From: a bacterium
GTDB taxonomy: Bacteria > Patescibacteriota > Gracilibacteria > UBA4473
NCBI GenBank assembly: GCA_009995455.1
Contig: JAACPJ010000003.1
Coordinates: forward strand, 62,001-126,000
Direction of reading: 5' to 3'
Length of the DNA stretch: 64,000 nucleotides
Shown here: in pieces, positions 28,118 to 38,367 of the stretch
Position numbering within the stretch: position 1 is the first letter of the stretch
Layout of the letters: the number at the start of each line of letters is the position of its first letter
The notes under the pieces: model-generated
What the model saw: the letters and a program-made list of their open reading frames with translations, nothing else
Databases searched by the model: none
What the model was told of the DNA's origin: nothing
Position numbers and translations under genes: made by a program

Positions 28118-29215
28118 TTACTGAACTAAGTGACCAATCGCTTGGCAGCTTTCGGTTAAAAGCAACGTGCATTGATCATTCGCGCCCATTCGTTGGTAGC
28201 TACATTTGTCATTAGTTGAAATTTGGCCATTACAAAGTGACGGACAACCGGTAGCTTTTTCACTTGGGCATTCGTAGAGAGCTGTTTTTAAAGTAGAGGT
28301 AGTGCCCACACAGCGACTTTGCATTTGTAATCCGCAACCAATTCTTTGGTCACAAGCACGAATAACGTCAGAGCTCAGCAAGCTGTTTTCTGAATCTTGC
28401 CAGCCTGGACCCTGCGTTAAAGCTCCTATTTTCCAGTCTGGTTTTTCAGCTTCATTATGCAATTTGTAACCGAGCTGACAGCGCAAAGCTTGATCGGAAC
28501 ATTCAATGCCCGCTTGAATATTAAGCCCGTCTCCCCAAGCTCCATTAGGGGCCACAACTGCAGACCAACCGCCTTCAGACCACTCATTTCCAACCGTTGC
28601 TTCGGTTGTTACCCAAGGCGTTAAGGCGGGTTGTTTTAAGTGATTGACTCGATACCTTAATCGGCAACTAGCCGTTTCGGCGACCGCTAAATTGGGAGAA
28701 CACTGTAAACTCATTTGTACACCACAGCCGTCGCCTGAACAGTTCGTCACCAAGCCGCTATTAAAGAGAGCCATCTTACCGACTGGGTCATTGTTTAAAC
28801 CGGTTTCTTGCCAAGCCGATTCGTATTTTGCGTCTTTAACTCGGTAGCGAATTTTGCAGTTGGCCGCTGGTGGTTGTAATTCTAATTGTGGACGAGCATC
28901 CCAAGTCGTGGGGTCAATACAGTGTTCACCGTTAGCATCGCAATATTCTTCTGCCCCGATTTTTCCGCCTACATCTAGAGTTAAACTACTAGCCGGAGTT
29001 TTTTCATTGATTCCAACTTGCAGTCCCGTTTCGGTCAAAAAATTATAAATTCCTCGCAACGTTTTTACCAAACTGTTAAATTCTTCAATCGTGACGGTGT
29101 TTTCAAACTGACTGTCTTTTACCGGAATTTGCTCGACCGAAGCCGTGTCTGTTTGTGCCTTTACGCTGAATATAGTGAAGGCAGTTAGAAGAGCGATAAC
29201 CTTTATTTTTTTCAT
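28118..29215 (-). CDS. Secreted Cys-rich protein of unknown function
   Basis: Signal peptide MKKIKVIALLTAFTIFSVKAQ; GLQVGINEKTPASSLTLDVGGKIGAEEYCDANGEHC, then repeated Cys-rich segments. Confidence 0.65.
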   Translation of the reverse strand: MKKIKVIALLTAFTIFSVKAQTDTASVEQIPVKDSQFENTVTIEEFNSLVKTLRGIYNFLTETGLQVGINEKTPASSLTLDVGGKIGAEEYCDANGEHCIDPTTWDARPQLELQPPAANCKIRYRVKDAKYESAWQETGLNNDPVGKMALFNSGLVTNCSGDGCGVQMSLQCSPNLAVAETASCRLRYRVNHLKQPALTPWVTTEATVGNEWSEGGWSAVVAPNGAWGDGLNIQAGIECSDQALRCQLGYKLHNEAEKPDWKIGALTQGPGWQDSENSLLSSDVIRACDQRIGCGLQMQSRCVGTTSTLKTALYECPSEKATGCPSLCNGQISTNDKCSYQRMGANDQCTLLLTESCQAIGHLVQ

Positions 29216-29337
29216 TTTTCTTATCATAAAGTTCACAGCTCTATAGGTAAAGAGCTTTCAAAAATTTAGGCTCTAACAGATGGTGGCTTTTTTTATGTTT
29301 ATTAGTAAGATCGCCCTTGAAAATACTTAGTGCATTT

Positions 29338-29904
29338 ATGAAAGATATTATTCTTATCGGTCGACAAGGTTCTGGAAAAGGAACCCAAGGTAAAATTTTA
29401 GCCGAAAAATTTGGTTATCAAATTTTTGAGACAGGAGGCGCTTTGAGAAGCATGGCGCAACAAGACTCTGAACTAGGACGCCAAGTGAAAGAAATCACGG
29501 GAAGAGGTGATTTGGTTTCAAACGAAATTGTAATGGCAATTGTTCGTGAGTTTTTGTCAGAACTCGCCTCGACCACTCCGGTTATTTTTGATGGAATTCC
29601 TCGTTCAGAAATTCAACGAGAGAGTTTAGAAGCCGAGCTTAAAAATGCCGGTCGAGATTGGACGGCTTTAGAAATTCGAATTAGTAACGAGGAAGCGGTT
29701 CATCGTTTACTTAAAAGAGCTGAAATCGAGGGGCGAGCTGATGACAACATTACGGCAATTCAAAAAAGACTCGAAAATTTTGAAATGCATACTCAACCTA
29801 TTTTAGATATTTGGGCCGAACGAGATTTGCTGGTGGCGATCAATGGGAAATCAGATATTGATTCGGTGCATGAAGCGGTTGTAGAAGCCTTAAATTTAGC
29901 GTAA
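29338..29904 (+). CDS. adk: Adenylate kinase
   Basis: IILIGRQGSGKGTQGKILAEKFGYQIFETGGALR, VIFDGIPRSEIQ. Confidence 0.85.
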   Translation: MKDIILIGRQGSGKGTQGKILAEKFGYQIFETGGALRSMAQQDSELGRQVKEITGRGDLVSNEIVMAIVREFLSELASTTPVIFDGIPRSEIQRESLEAELKNAGRDWTALEIRISNEEAVHRLLKRAEIEGRADDNITAIQKRLENFEMHTQPILDIWAERDLLVAINGKSDIDSVHEAVVEALNLA

Positions 29905-30650
29905 TGGTAGTAGTTAAAACTGATCTTGAAATTGCGGTTATGCGCCATGCAGGAAAAATTCTGCAAGGGGTTCAAGAATTATTAAAAACAAAGATTCAAC
30001 CAGGAATAACGCTGCTAGAACTGGATGCAATTGCTGAGAAAGAAATTCTAAAGCATAATGGTAAACCTTCTTTTAAAGGGTTTAATGGTTTTCCAGCGAC
30101 ACTTTGTACCATGATTAATTCAGAAGTGGTGCATGGCATTCCTGATAATCGCGAACTTCAAGCCGGTGATTTATTATCGGTTGATTGCGGCGTGACCTAC
30201 GAAGGCCTAATTGCGGATGCCGCTTTTACCGTCATTGTTGGTGGTGATGAAACGAACCCGGAAAGAGCGCGTTTTAGCCAAATTGTAAAAAAAGCCCTAG
30301 AAGCAGGTTGTGAGCAAGCCGTAGCGGGTAATACCTTGGGAGATATTGGTTATGCCGTACAACGTACTATTGAAGCTGGTGGCTATCATATTTTAAAAGA
30401 ATTTACCGGGCACGGTGTCGGTTATGAAATGCATGAAGACCCATTCGTACTGAATTATGGCACGCCTGGTAAAGGCATGACTTTGAAAGAGGGCATGACG
30501 ATTTGTATTGAGCCAATCGTTACTATTTCTAAAACCAGAACCAAAACGCTTAAAGATGGTTGGACTGAGGTCACGGTCGACGGGAAAGAAGCTTGTCAGT
30601 GGGAACACTGTGGAGTCGTTACAAAGTCTGGTTTTGAGATATTTGCCTAA
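29904..30650 (+). CDS. map: Methionine aminopeptidase type I
   Basis: SVDCGVTYEGLIADAAFTV, GHGVGYEMHEDPFVLNYG, TICIEPIVT, QWEHCGVVTKSG. Confidence 0.95.
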   Translation: MVVVKTDLEIAVMRHAGKILQGVQELLKTKIQPGITLLELDAIAEKEILKHNGKPSFKGFNGFPATLCTMINSEVVHGIPDNRELQAGDLLSVDCGVTYEGLIADAAFTVIVGGDETNPERARFSQIVKKALEAGCEQAVAGNTLGDIGYAVQRTIEAGGYHILKEFTGHGVGYEMHEDPFVLNYGTPGKGMTLKEGMTICIEPIVTISKTRTKTLKDGWTEVTVDGKEACQWEHCGVVTKSGFEIFA

Positions 30651-30732
30651 ATACCACATTCTTTCTCGGTTTGACTTGCCAAAAAATGTTACAGCACTAG
30701 AAACACTACATCATGTTTAGAAAGACTAAATA

Positions 30733-32832
30733 ATGCACCAAACACAACTTCTGTATGTCGCCCTGCTGGTGTTTGGATTACTTTCGCTTTCAACTCTTGT
30801 TCATCTTGTCTCTAAAAAGCTGCATGTGCCTTTTGCCGTGGGGTTACTACTGGTAGGTTTAGGTCTTTCTTCTTACTTAAATTCGGGTTTAGTGCCGGAT
30901 CTAAACTATATTCAATTTTCACCGGATTTAATTTTTTATGTGTTTTTGCCAACCTTAATTTTTGAATCGGCTTACCATATTAAGTTTCGGCAATTTAAAG
31001 GGGTGTTTCGTGAAGTTACCACTCTGGCGACCCTTGGTTTAGCGATTTCAATTTTGATTGTATCTGTGGCTTGTCACTATCTTTTGGGGTTGCCTTGGGG
31101 CGTTGCTATTTTATTTGGGGCCCTAATTTCATCTACAGATCCAGTGGCGGTGCTGGCTATATTTAAAGAATTAAAAGTTCCTAAAAAATTAACAACCATT
31201 GTCGATGGGGAAAGTTTAATTAATGATGGAACGGCCCTGGTGGCTTTCCAGTTTATCTTCAAGTTTGTGGTTTTAGGCGCTGCTTTATCTTTAACACCGA
31301 CTTCAATTGGTTTGGAATTTTGGAAACTATTATGGTCTATTGTGGTTGGATTAATGGTCGGAACTTTTTTTGGAGCCATTTTTGCAACCGCCATCGCCAA
31401 GAGTGATGATCGTGGCGTGCAGCTGACTTTAAGTTTAGTTCTAGCCCATACCACCTTTTTGGTAGCCGGAGGTTTGCTAGGTGTTTCTGGTATTTTGGCG
31501 ACCTTGTCAGCGGGGCTGGTTATGGGGAATTGGGGCCGAAGAAAATTGAAACCTGACACCAATCGATCCTTCGTTGAAATTTGGTCTTTTTTAGGCTTTA
31601 TTTCGAACGCTTTAGTTTTTTTATTACTGGGGTTAAAACTAGGAGAAACTGATTGGCTTGAATACTGGGGCATGATTTTAGTCTCTTCTGCAATAGTGCT
31701 GGTTGTGGCACGTCCTATCTCGGTTTACACATCACTAATTGGTACAAACTTAACTCGTAAAGGGAAAGAAAATAAGATTTCCCCAGCTTATCAGGCCGTG
31801 GTAGTTTGGGGTGGTATTAGAGGGGCGTTGGCGGCCGCCGCCGCGCTTTTGATTCCGGCAGAATTTGCCTACGCCGCGCCTTTACAAGCGATGACGGCTG
31901 GTGTGATTGTGGTCAGTTTTTTATTGAACGCGACAACGATTAAGTGGCTGCTTAAATTCACAAAAATTTCAGTTTTTAGTCGGGCCGATCGTTTTCGCCA
32001 AGCTGAAGCTGAACTGATTATTAACGAAGAAGTTCTAAATTTTCTCGATTATTTACTCGATAAAAAATATATCTCTAAGCCTATTTTTGAAAAACTACAG
32101 GCACAATATTCAGCGCAGCATACTATGGTGGCTAATGGTTTAAAGCGACTAGAAAAAAGTCTAGATAACAATCAAAGAGCCCTTGAAAAAATTCTCACCC
32201 ATTTTGCTTTAGGGATAGAAATGAAAACCTACCGCAAACTATTTGCGAACAATGAAGTTTCGGAAGAACGATTTGTGGTTCTAAGTGAAAGTATCGATCG
32301 GCAACTCGATCGTTTAGATCACGATGTTTTACCCGATGAAAGGCAGCCAAAACATAAATACGCGCCGGAAGTGGATGAAAAGTGTTTGTTAGAGATCGTT
32401 TTTAGAAAACTGAAGCTTCATGATTTGGCCGATGCAAGAGCTATAATTTTTAAGAAAAGTCGAATCGTTTCTCGACTACAACACTACCGAGCCAGACGAA
32501 TTGCAAGTTGGAAAGTCGTGTTAGATTTTGAACGTTTACAATCGGATCACCCGGTGTTTAAGGGTTCTGATGTAGTGAATAAAATTTTAGAAAGATATCG
32601 TCATTGGAACGCAAGTGCCGAACAAAAAATGATGGAGCTTGAAGCAAAGTACCCAGAAATTGTGATTCCATACCGAGTGACGATGGCTGATCGGGCGTGT
32701 TTAACGAAAGTAAAAAGACTTGAGCAAGATTTTTTAGAAAAGGGTTTTATCTCAGAAAAAATTTACGATTCATTAGAAATCGATTTAAAAGCCAGAACAA
32801 AAGCTTGTGTGTGGACGCCGAAGAAAAATTAG
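30733..32832 (+). CDS. Na+/H+ antiporter (CPA1/NhaP-type) with long cytoplasmic tail
   Basis: FGALISSTDPVAVLAIFKEL, DGESLINDGTALVAF, VVVWGGIRGALAAAAAL. Confidence 0.9.
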   Translation: MHQTQLLYVALLVFGLLSLSTLVHLVSKKLHVPFAVGLLLVGLGLSSYLNSGLVPDLNYIQFSPDLIFYVFLPTLIFESAYHIKFRQFKGVFREVTTLATLGLAISILIVSVACHYLLGLPWGVAILFGALISSTDPVAVLAIFKELKVPKKLTTIVDGESLINDGTALVAFQFIFKFVVLGAALSLTPTSIGLEFWKLLWSIVVGLMVGTFFGAIFATAIAKSDDRGVQLTLSLVLAHTTFLVAGGLLGVSGILATLSAGLVMGNWGRRKLKPDTNRSFVEIWSFLGFISNALVFLLLGLKLGETDWLEYWGMILVSSAIVLVVARPISVYTSLIGTNLTRKGKENKISPAYQAVVVWGGIRGALAAAAALLIPAEFAYAAPLQAMTAGVIVVSFLLNATTIKWLLKFTKISVFSRADRFRQAEAELIINEEVLNFLDYLLDKKYISKPIFEKLQAQYSAQHTMVANGLKRLEKSLDNNQRALEKILTHFALGIEMKTYRKLFANNEVSEERFVVLSESIDRQLDRLDHDVLPDERQPKHKYAPEVDEKCLLEIVFRKLKLHDLADARAIIFKKSRIVSRLQHYRARRIASWKVVLDFERLQSDHPVFKGSDVVNKILERYRHWNASAEQKMMELEAKYPEIVIPYRVTMADRACLTKVKRLEQDFLEKGFISEKIYDSLEIDLKARTKACVWTPKKN

Positions 32833-32878
32833 GTCAATCGTTTGCGTGTCGCTTTAACAGAGAGTAGAAATAACGGTG

Positions 32879-33514
32879 ATGTCTGAATACGATAAATTTG
32901 CGGAGAACTGGGATAAAACGCGCGTTAAACCATGGCCTGAATTTGATGTTTTTTTTCCTTTAATACAAAAGGGGGATCGATTGCTCGATTTAGGTTGTGG
33001 AAACGGAAGATTGCGGCAGTTCTTACCAAATAATTTGGTGAGAAGTGGGGATTATTTTGGTTTTGATTTATCGGTAGAGTTACTCAAAATTGCTCGCCAA
33101 AACCATCCACGGGATTCATTTTTTAAGGGTGATTTTTCAACCCCTTTACCCTTTGGAGCCGATAATTTTGATTGGGTTGTTAGTATTGCCGCCTTTCACC
33201 ATTTGCTTGAACCATCGGCTCAGAAAGTATTTTTAAACGAAGTTTATCGAGTACTTAAACCGGGAGGAAAAGTTTTTTTAACCACATGGGTTTTACCCAA
33301 GAAATATTTTTGGATGAATTTTTGGCGTGGTCGTGTTTTTACTAAAAATTGGATTGTGCCTTTTGGAAAAGAAAAACACGTTCGGACCTATCGGTATGTA
33401 AACGAAAATGATTTAAAAGGCTTACTGACTAAAGCGGGTTTTGTGGTGGAAAAAGCGGAGCGCTTTGAAGAGCGCAATTTTATTATTTTAGCCTCAAAAT
33501 CGAAGAAAAAATAA
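32879..33514 (+). CDS. SAM-dependent methyltransferase, Trm9-like
   Basis: DRLLDLGCGNGRLRQFL, YRVLKPGGKVFLTTW; FAENWDKTRVKPWPEF start. Preceded by TTGCGT-17-TAGAAA. Confidence 0.8.
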   Translation: MSEYDKFAENWDKTRVKPWPEFDVFFPLIQKGDRLLDLGCGNGRLRQFLPNNLVRSGDYFGFDLSVELLKIARQNHPRDSFFKGDFSTPLPFGADNFDWVVSIAAFHHLLEPSAQKVFLNEVYRVLKPGGKVFLTTWVLPKKYFWMNFWRGRVFTKNWIVPFGKEKHVRTYRYVNENDLKGLLTKAGFVVEKAERFEERNFIILASKSKKK

Positions 33515-33562
33515 TTGAATCTAAGTAGCCTTTAGGGTCTAAAAAGCTAATCTTTAAGACGT

Positions 33563-34615
33563 ATGAATTTAACGACTTATTTTGATTCGGCCGCTTCAAC
33601 GCCTTTGCACCCTGATGTAAAGCAGGTAATGATTGATCACTTAGATTTAGAGGGAAATAATAATTCTCATCATGCGGCAGGGTTTGCGGCTCAGAAGTTA
33701 ATTGATGACAGCCTTAAAACGATCGCCAAAACGTTGGGATGTAATTGGGAACAGTTAAGTGTGACTTATTCTGGAACCGACGCGGTACGGCGCGTATTAT
33801 GGGAAGCTCGTAAGCATTGGGGCGTGGATGCTTTGTGGGGATCAGCGGTTGAACACAGCTCTGTTTTAGATGAACTTTTGCCCGGTAATAAATTCGATCC
33901 GGTAACGTTAAAAGGTTTGCCACATGATGCCGAATTTGCGGCTTTAATGGCGGCTAATTCGGAAACCGGGCAAATATATAGGGGCGATGAGTTACGGCAG
34001 AAATTTCCAAATACTTTTATTTTACGGGACTATTCACAAAGTTTCGCAAAGGGTGAAATTCCAGATCTGAAAAATTGTGACGCCGCGGTGTTTACACCCC
34101 AAAAATTTTATGGGCCAAAGCATATCGGCATATTATATCTTAAAAATCCAGAAGCTTGGCCTGAAATTTCTAAAGACAGCCACACTAAAAGTTCTTACTT
34201 AGTTGCTGCTACAGCTAAGGCTTTTGAATTATGGGGTAAAAATCACGAAGCTCACAAGGCTGCTTTTGCGAGTTGGGAATCTCAAATTAGAACCACTATA
34301 ATCAAACAAATTCCTGATTATAAGTTTCATGCCTTTGAAGCTCCCCGGGTTACAGGCCTTATTAATGTTGCTTTTAAAGGCGTACGTGGTTCAGAGTTAA
34401 TGGCAGTACTTTCAAAGGAGGAATCAATTTGTGTGTCGACGGGATCAGCTTGTACGAGTGATATTATGTCGCCCACTGAAGTTATAAAATATATTGAAAG
34501 TGATCCGACTTGGCAGTTCCCAGTTCGGATTTCTTTACATCAGTTTTTAACGGACGCGGCGGTAGATGATTTTTGTGAAATTTTAGTTCACTATGTAACC
34601 GAATTGCGAAAATGA
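33563..34615 (+). CDS. Cysteine desulfurase / class V aminotransferase
   Basis: VEHSSVLDELL, PQKFYGPKHIGILYL (PLP Lys), SICVSTGSACTS (active-site Cys). Confidence 0.85.
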   Translation: MNLTTYFDSAASTPLHPDVKQVMIDHLDLEGNNNSHHAAGFAAQKLIDDSLKTIAKTLGCNWEQLSVTYSGTDAVRRVLWEARKHWGVDALWGSAVEHSSVLDELLPGNKFDPVTLKGLPHDAEFAALMAANSETGQIYRGDELRQKFPNTFILRDYSQSFAKGEIPDLKNCDAAVFTPQKFYGPKHIGILYLKNPEAWPEISKDSHTKSSYLVAATAKAFELWGKNHEAHKAAFASWESQIRTTIIKQIPDYKFHAFEAPRVTGLINVAFKGVRGSELMAVLSKEESICVSTGSACTSDIMSPTEVIKYIESDPTWQFPVRISLHQFLTDAAVDDFCEILVHYVTELRK

Positions 34616-35199
34616 AAAAACCACAGATAGTTTATATCCATGGTGGTGATGGTTTTGATAGTTTGTGGCCAGCTCTCAAGGTTTGGTCTGAGGTTTTGAT
34701 TTATAAAGCCTCAAAATTATTTAAACCAAAGAGCGCAAAATGGCCCGATCATTTGACCTCTGATTTACCGGATTTTGAGGTATTGAAATTGAAAATGCCT
34801 ACCAAATATAACGCTAAATACAAGGCTTGGGTGAATCATTTTGAAAGTCAGTTTCCTTTGTTTAATGATGAAGTAATTTTGCTGGGTTGGAGTTTAGGCG
34901 CAAATTTTTTAGTTAAATATTTAGCCGAGAATGATTTCCCCAAAAAAGTTAAAGCGGCCCATTTAGTAGCGGGCTGTTATGGTTTAGGGGGGGGCTTTGA
35001 ATTGTCTCATAATTTCCCTGGCAAACTCAGTAACTACAACGTGACGTTGTATCATTCAAAAGATGATTTCGTGGTTAAATTTGAGGATTTTCAGAAATAT
35101 AGAGAAAAATTGCCGCAGGCTAAAACTGAAATTTTTGAAGACCGAAATCATTTTCTGCAATCCGATTTTCCTGAGTTACTTCTAAACTTAAATAAATAG
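34612..35199 (+). CDS. Alpha/beta hydrolase (RBBP9/YdeN-like)
   Basis: YIHGGDGF, LLGWSLGANFLVKYL nucleophile elbow, C-terminal RNHF; overlaps upstream stop (ATGA). Confidence 0.65.
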   Translation: MKKPQIVYIHGGDGFDSLWPALKVWSEVLIYKASKLFKPKSAKWPDHLTSDLPDFEVLKLKMPTKYNAKYKAWVNHFESQFPLFNDEVILLGWSLGANFLVKYLAENDFPKKVKAAHLVAGCYGLGGGFELSHNFPGKLSNYNVTLYHSKDDFVVKFEDFQKYREKLPQAKTEIFEDRNHFLQSDFPELLLNLNK

Positions 35200-35237
35200 C
35201 CAGACTTGCTTCTGGTGTGCTCGGCAACATTAGTTTT

Positions 35238-35266
35238 TTGATTTATTCAGCTTTTCTGTGTAGAGT
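35238..35266 (+). promoter_or_regulatory. Promoter; predicts leaderless transcript
   Basis: TTGATT-17-TAGAGT, 9 nt before ATG at 35276. Confidence 0.55.
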
Positions 35267-35275
35267 CGCTTTTAG

Positions 35276-35734
35276 ATGAGTTTTCATGAACTAACACAGT
35301 ATATTAACCGCTATCAAGTGCATTCTTATAGCAAATTGAAGCGTCATATTGTGATTCGTCATGAAGATTTTAAACGTATTCAACACCGTTTTAAACCGAC
35401 GAAAACAGTTTTTCATTGGTGGCGTCCGACCTGGAGAAGTACTGATAGACTGCGGCATTGGCACGCGGTTAAGTTTGATGAGTTTGTGGAACTTCATTGC
35501 GATTTTGGAAACCTAAATCGACATTATTTACTGGGTTTACTTCATTTATTTGTGGATGTGCTTGGGTATATGACGTGGTGTTTTTTGCGGCACGGAAAGC
35601 CTTGGCATAAACGAGATTTTAGTCATTTAAAAGATATCAAAACGCATCACCCTTTTCATCTAGCGAATGTGTTTTCGGCTCGAATTGGTTTGTGTTTACT
35701 CGATTCAAAATTAAGTCATAAAAAGACCGCTTAA
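35276..35734 (+). CDS. His/Arg/Trp-rich protein of unknown function (152 aa)
   Basis: ORF with upstream promoter and start coupled to xth (TTAATG). Confidence 0.65.
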   Translation: MSFHELTQYINRYQVHSYSKLKRHIVIRHEDFKRIQHRFKPTKTVFHWWRPTWRSTDRLRHWHAVKFDEFVELHCDFGNLNRHYLLGLLHLFVDVLGYMTWCFLRHGKPWHKRDFSHLKDIKTHHPFHLANVFSARIGLCLLDSKLSHKKTA

Positions 35735-36531
35735 TGAAAATTATTAGTTGGAATGTGAACGGACTTAGAGCCGTTGAAAGAAAAGAGTTTTTGGGTGCGT
35801 TTTTAAATGAACATTCGCCTGATATTTTGTTACTGCAAGAAACTAAGTCTAAACCGGAACAGGTGGCATTTTTGGAGCCGCTGTATCCGGATTATCAAAA
35901 GTTTTATGTATCTGCCGAAAAACCAGGGTATTCGGGCGTCAGTATTTGGTTGAAAAACGAACTTAAATCTCAGTTTGGAAATTTCGAATTTATTGCTGGG
36001 ATGCTCAATGACCCAGTAAGTGAAGAAGGTCGAATCGCTCGCTTGGATTTTACCTTGAATGCTGAAAAATTTAGTGTTTTAGGTGCCTACTTCCCTAATG
36101 GCGGTAAGTCGGATGATGCTTGGCAGCATAAACTTAAATTTTATGCGGCTTGGTTAGAATATGTAAATTCAATACGTGATAGCGGACGAAAAGTCATTTG
36201 GACTGGAGACGTTAATTGTGCCCACAACGAGATTGATTTAGCCAGACCGAAAGATAATGATGGGGTGATTGGCTTTCATCCCAAAGAACGGGCTTGTTTA
36301 GATGATTGGATTTCAAATCGTTGGATAGATGTATGGCGAACTAAAAACCCAGATACGACTGAAGTTTATTCTTGGTGGCATATGATTAGTCGGGCGCGTT
36401 TAAGAAACGTAGGTTGGAGGATTGATTACTTTTGGATTGATGCACCCTTGATGAAGTCGGTTAAAAATGCCGAGTATCTGACCGAGCAAATGGGCAGCGA
36501 TCATTGTCCTGTGGTGTTAGAAATTAATTAA
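35734..36531 (+). CDS. xth: Exodeoxyribonuclease III
   Basis: KIISWNVNGLRAVERKEF, LLQETKS, WTGDVNCAHNEIDLARPK, RIDYFWID, GSDHCPVVL. Confidence 0.95.
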   Translation: MKIISWNVNGLRAVERKEFLGAFLNEHSPDILLLQETKSKPEQVAFLEPLYPDYQKFYVSAEKPGYSGVSIWLKNELKSQFGNFEFIAGMLNDPVSEEGRIARLDFTLNAEKFSVLGAYFPNGGKSDDAWQHKLKFYAAWLEYVNSIRDSGRKVIWTGDVNCAHNEIDLARPKDNDGVIGFHPKERACLDDWISNRWIDVWRTKNPDTTEVYSWWHMISRARLRNVGWRIDYFWIDAPLMKSVKNAEYLTEQMGSDHCPVVLEIN

Positions 36532-36560
36532 AAAAGCCGCTTCGTAGAGGCGGCTTTTCT
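36532..36560. terminator. Bidirectional terminator between convergent genes
   Basis: AAAAGCCGC..GCGGCTTTT stem. Confidence 0.8.
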
Positions 36561-36580
36561 TGTTTCAATTTTTTTACGTT

Positions 36581-38233
36581 TTATTCGAGTACGATTCCTT
36601 GGTCTGTAAGTTCTTCATCGTCTTCAAACATTTCTTCTTCTTCGTCATTATCTACCCCGAGAACTTCTTCCTCTTTGTCTTCATCTTCATCATTAACACT
36701 CGCTTCTTCTTCGTCCTCAGCGGTGTTTTCGTCTTCAGTCTCAGCTTCAACTTCAATTTCTTCGCTCAAGGCTTCTTCGCCCAGCATTTCTATATCTTTT
36801 AGAAAATCTGCTTCGAGTTCGGCTAATGGGTCGATTTGTAATTCGTTGCCCAGTTCAATTAATTTTGCGTTTAGGTAGCCTAGAGGTACTTGTTGACTTG
36901 GTTTAATAGCGGCTAGTCGTTGGATTTTTCCAGATAAGTGGTAGATATACTCTACTTGCCTTTCGACTGGAGCTTCAGACGCCATTAATTTTTCTTTTAG
37001 CCCCGCAATTAATTGATTTATTTGTTGCTGAGTACGAACTGATACTAGTTTCAAAGTACTTCCGTTGGTTTCCAAAGTGATAGTTAGATCCGCGTCATCG
37101 GCTAAAGTCATAAGATCAATTCGGAGGGTGTTTGCATCTTCAAGTTCCCCCACTTTGTGTTCAATGATTGGCCATGGTGAAACCAAAACATAATCGATAG
37201 CAATACCGGTTTGGAACATATTGGCTTCCATTGGACCATCGCCTTGAGCTCCATCGCTTTTTAGACCCTCTTCTTTTGCGGGTTTAACCACGGATTCTAA
37301 ATTCAAACTAACGGTGCCGTTAGCATTAATTTTAAAACCAGAAGTATCGTATTTAGCGTAATTAAAGACGCCGACGGATGAAGACACGTTTTCACAGTTG
37401 TTGAAGAAGAAAGGAAAATTGTTTTCTGGGATTTCTTCTTCTTCAGGACAGATAGCTTCGAACTCATTAGATTCTGCTGCCAAGGCTTGTTCAGCCTCAA
37501 TTTCTTCTGGTGTTTTAGTCAGCGCTTCAAGTTCGGCTAGAGTGTTGTCTGGTATTAAAGTCGCATTTTGAGTTTTATCAAAAATCTCAGTCAGTGTTTG
37601 ACTGGTTCCTGTTTGGTTTTCATAAACGGTAATAGTGTTTACTGAAATTTCGTCTTTTTTGCTATCGCTACAGCTAATATCAACTGTTTTTTGTAGTTTA
37701 TATTCTTCAACGCGTGGTTCTGAAAAATCAGTCACTTGGTAGAAGGCTTTGATTGCTGGGGCATCACAACTGTCGGCTTTTCTTTCAATGGTTTGAGTGA
37801 AAACCACTTCATTTGTAGCGGTATCAATATCTTCAACGGTTATATCTACCGAACCTTCAGTTTCACTTGGCGCGCATGAAGTTCTTTTTTCTAAATCGAG
37901 AACCGTCACAATTTTTTCTGGGCCTTCCAAGCTTTCAGCACCATATTTTTTAAGTAAATCAGGATCGTTACAGCTTTCATAGGCCAGTCGTGGTTCTTCA
38001 CTTTCTCCCGTAGCCATGCCAGTAAGTCCTTCAGTAAGACTTCCTGCTAGGTTTTCTCCTAGGTTTTGCATTTGCTTATTCATTTCACTCATATCTAACT
38101 TAACTCCAATGTTAGAAGTTCCGTCTAAATTGAGCGTTTCTTTAAATTCAATCTTATAACAGCCACTGAGTAACAGAGTACTAAGCGCTAATGCTGATAT
38201 TTTTGTGCCGATGCCGAGGCTTGTTTTCGCCAT
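36581..38233 (-). CDS. Lipoprotein with acidic C-terminal tail (550 aa), unknown
   Basis: Lipobox LALSTLLLSGC; very acidic Glu/Asp-rich C-terminus. Confidence 0.7.
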   Translation of the reverse strand: MAKTSLGIGTKISALALSTLLLSGCYKIEFKETLNLDGTSNIGVKLDMSEMNKQMQNLGENLAGSLTEGLTGMATGESEEPRLAYESCNDPDLLKKYGAESLEGPEKIVTVLDLEKRTSCAPSETEGSVDITVEDIDTATNEVVFTQTIERKADSCDAPAIKAFYQVTDFSEPRVEEYKLQKTVDISCSDSKKDEISVNTITVYENQTGTSQTLTEIFDKTQNATLIPDNTLAELEALTKTPEEIEAEQALAAESNEFEAICPEEEEIPENNFPFFFNNCENVSSSVGVFNYAKYDTSGFKINANGTVSLNLESVVKPAKEEGLKSDGAQGDGPMEANMFQTGIAIDYVLVSPWPIIEHKVGELEDANTLRIDLMTLADDADLTITLETNGSTLKLVSVRTQQQINQLIAGLKEKLMASEAPVERQVEYIYHLSGKIQRLAAIKPSQQVPLGYLNAKLIELGNELQIDPLAELEADFLKDIEMLGEEALSEEIEVEAETEDENTAEDEEEASVNDEDEDKEEEVLGVDNDEEEEMFEDDEELTDQGIVLE

Positions 38234-38367
38234 GTGATATTTGTTTTACTAGGTGATAGTACAATAATTTAGACTTTTAGTGCAAATTATTTGTTCAGTA
38301 TGTTTGCTTTTTAAATATTGACATTATTTAATTATAGTTTAAATTTTAAATAAATTCAAGTTTTAAT

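Noticed and set aside
31077-31673. 198-aa minus-strand ORF opposite the Na+/H+ antiporter
   Set aside because: Antisense shadow; the antiporter motifs are on the plus strand and clearly real.
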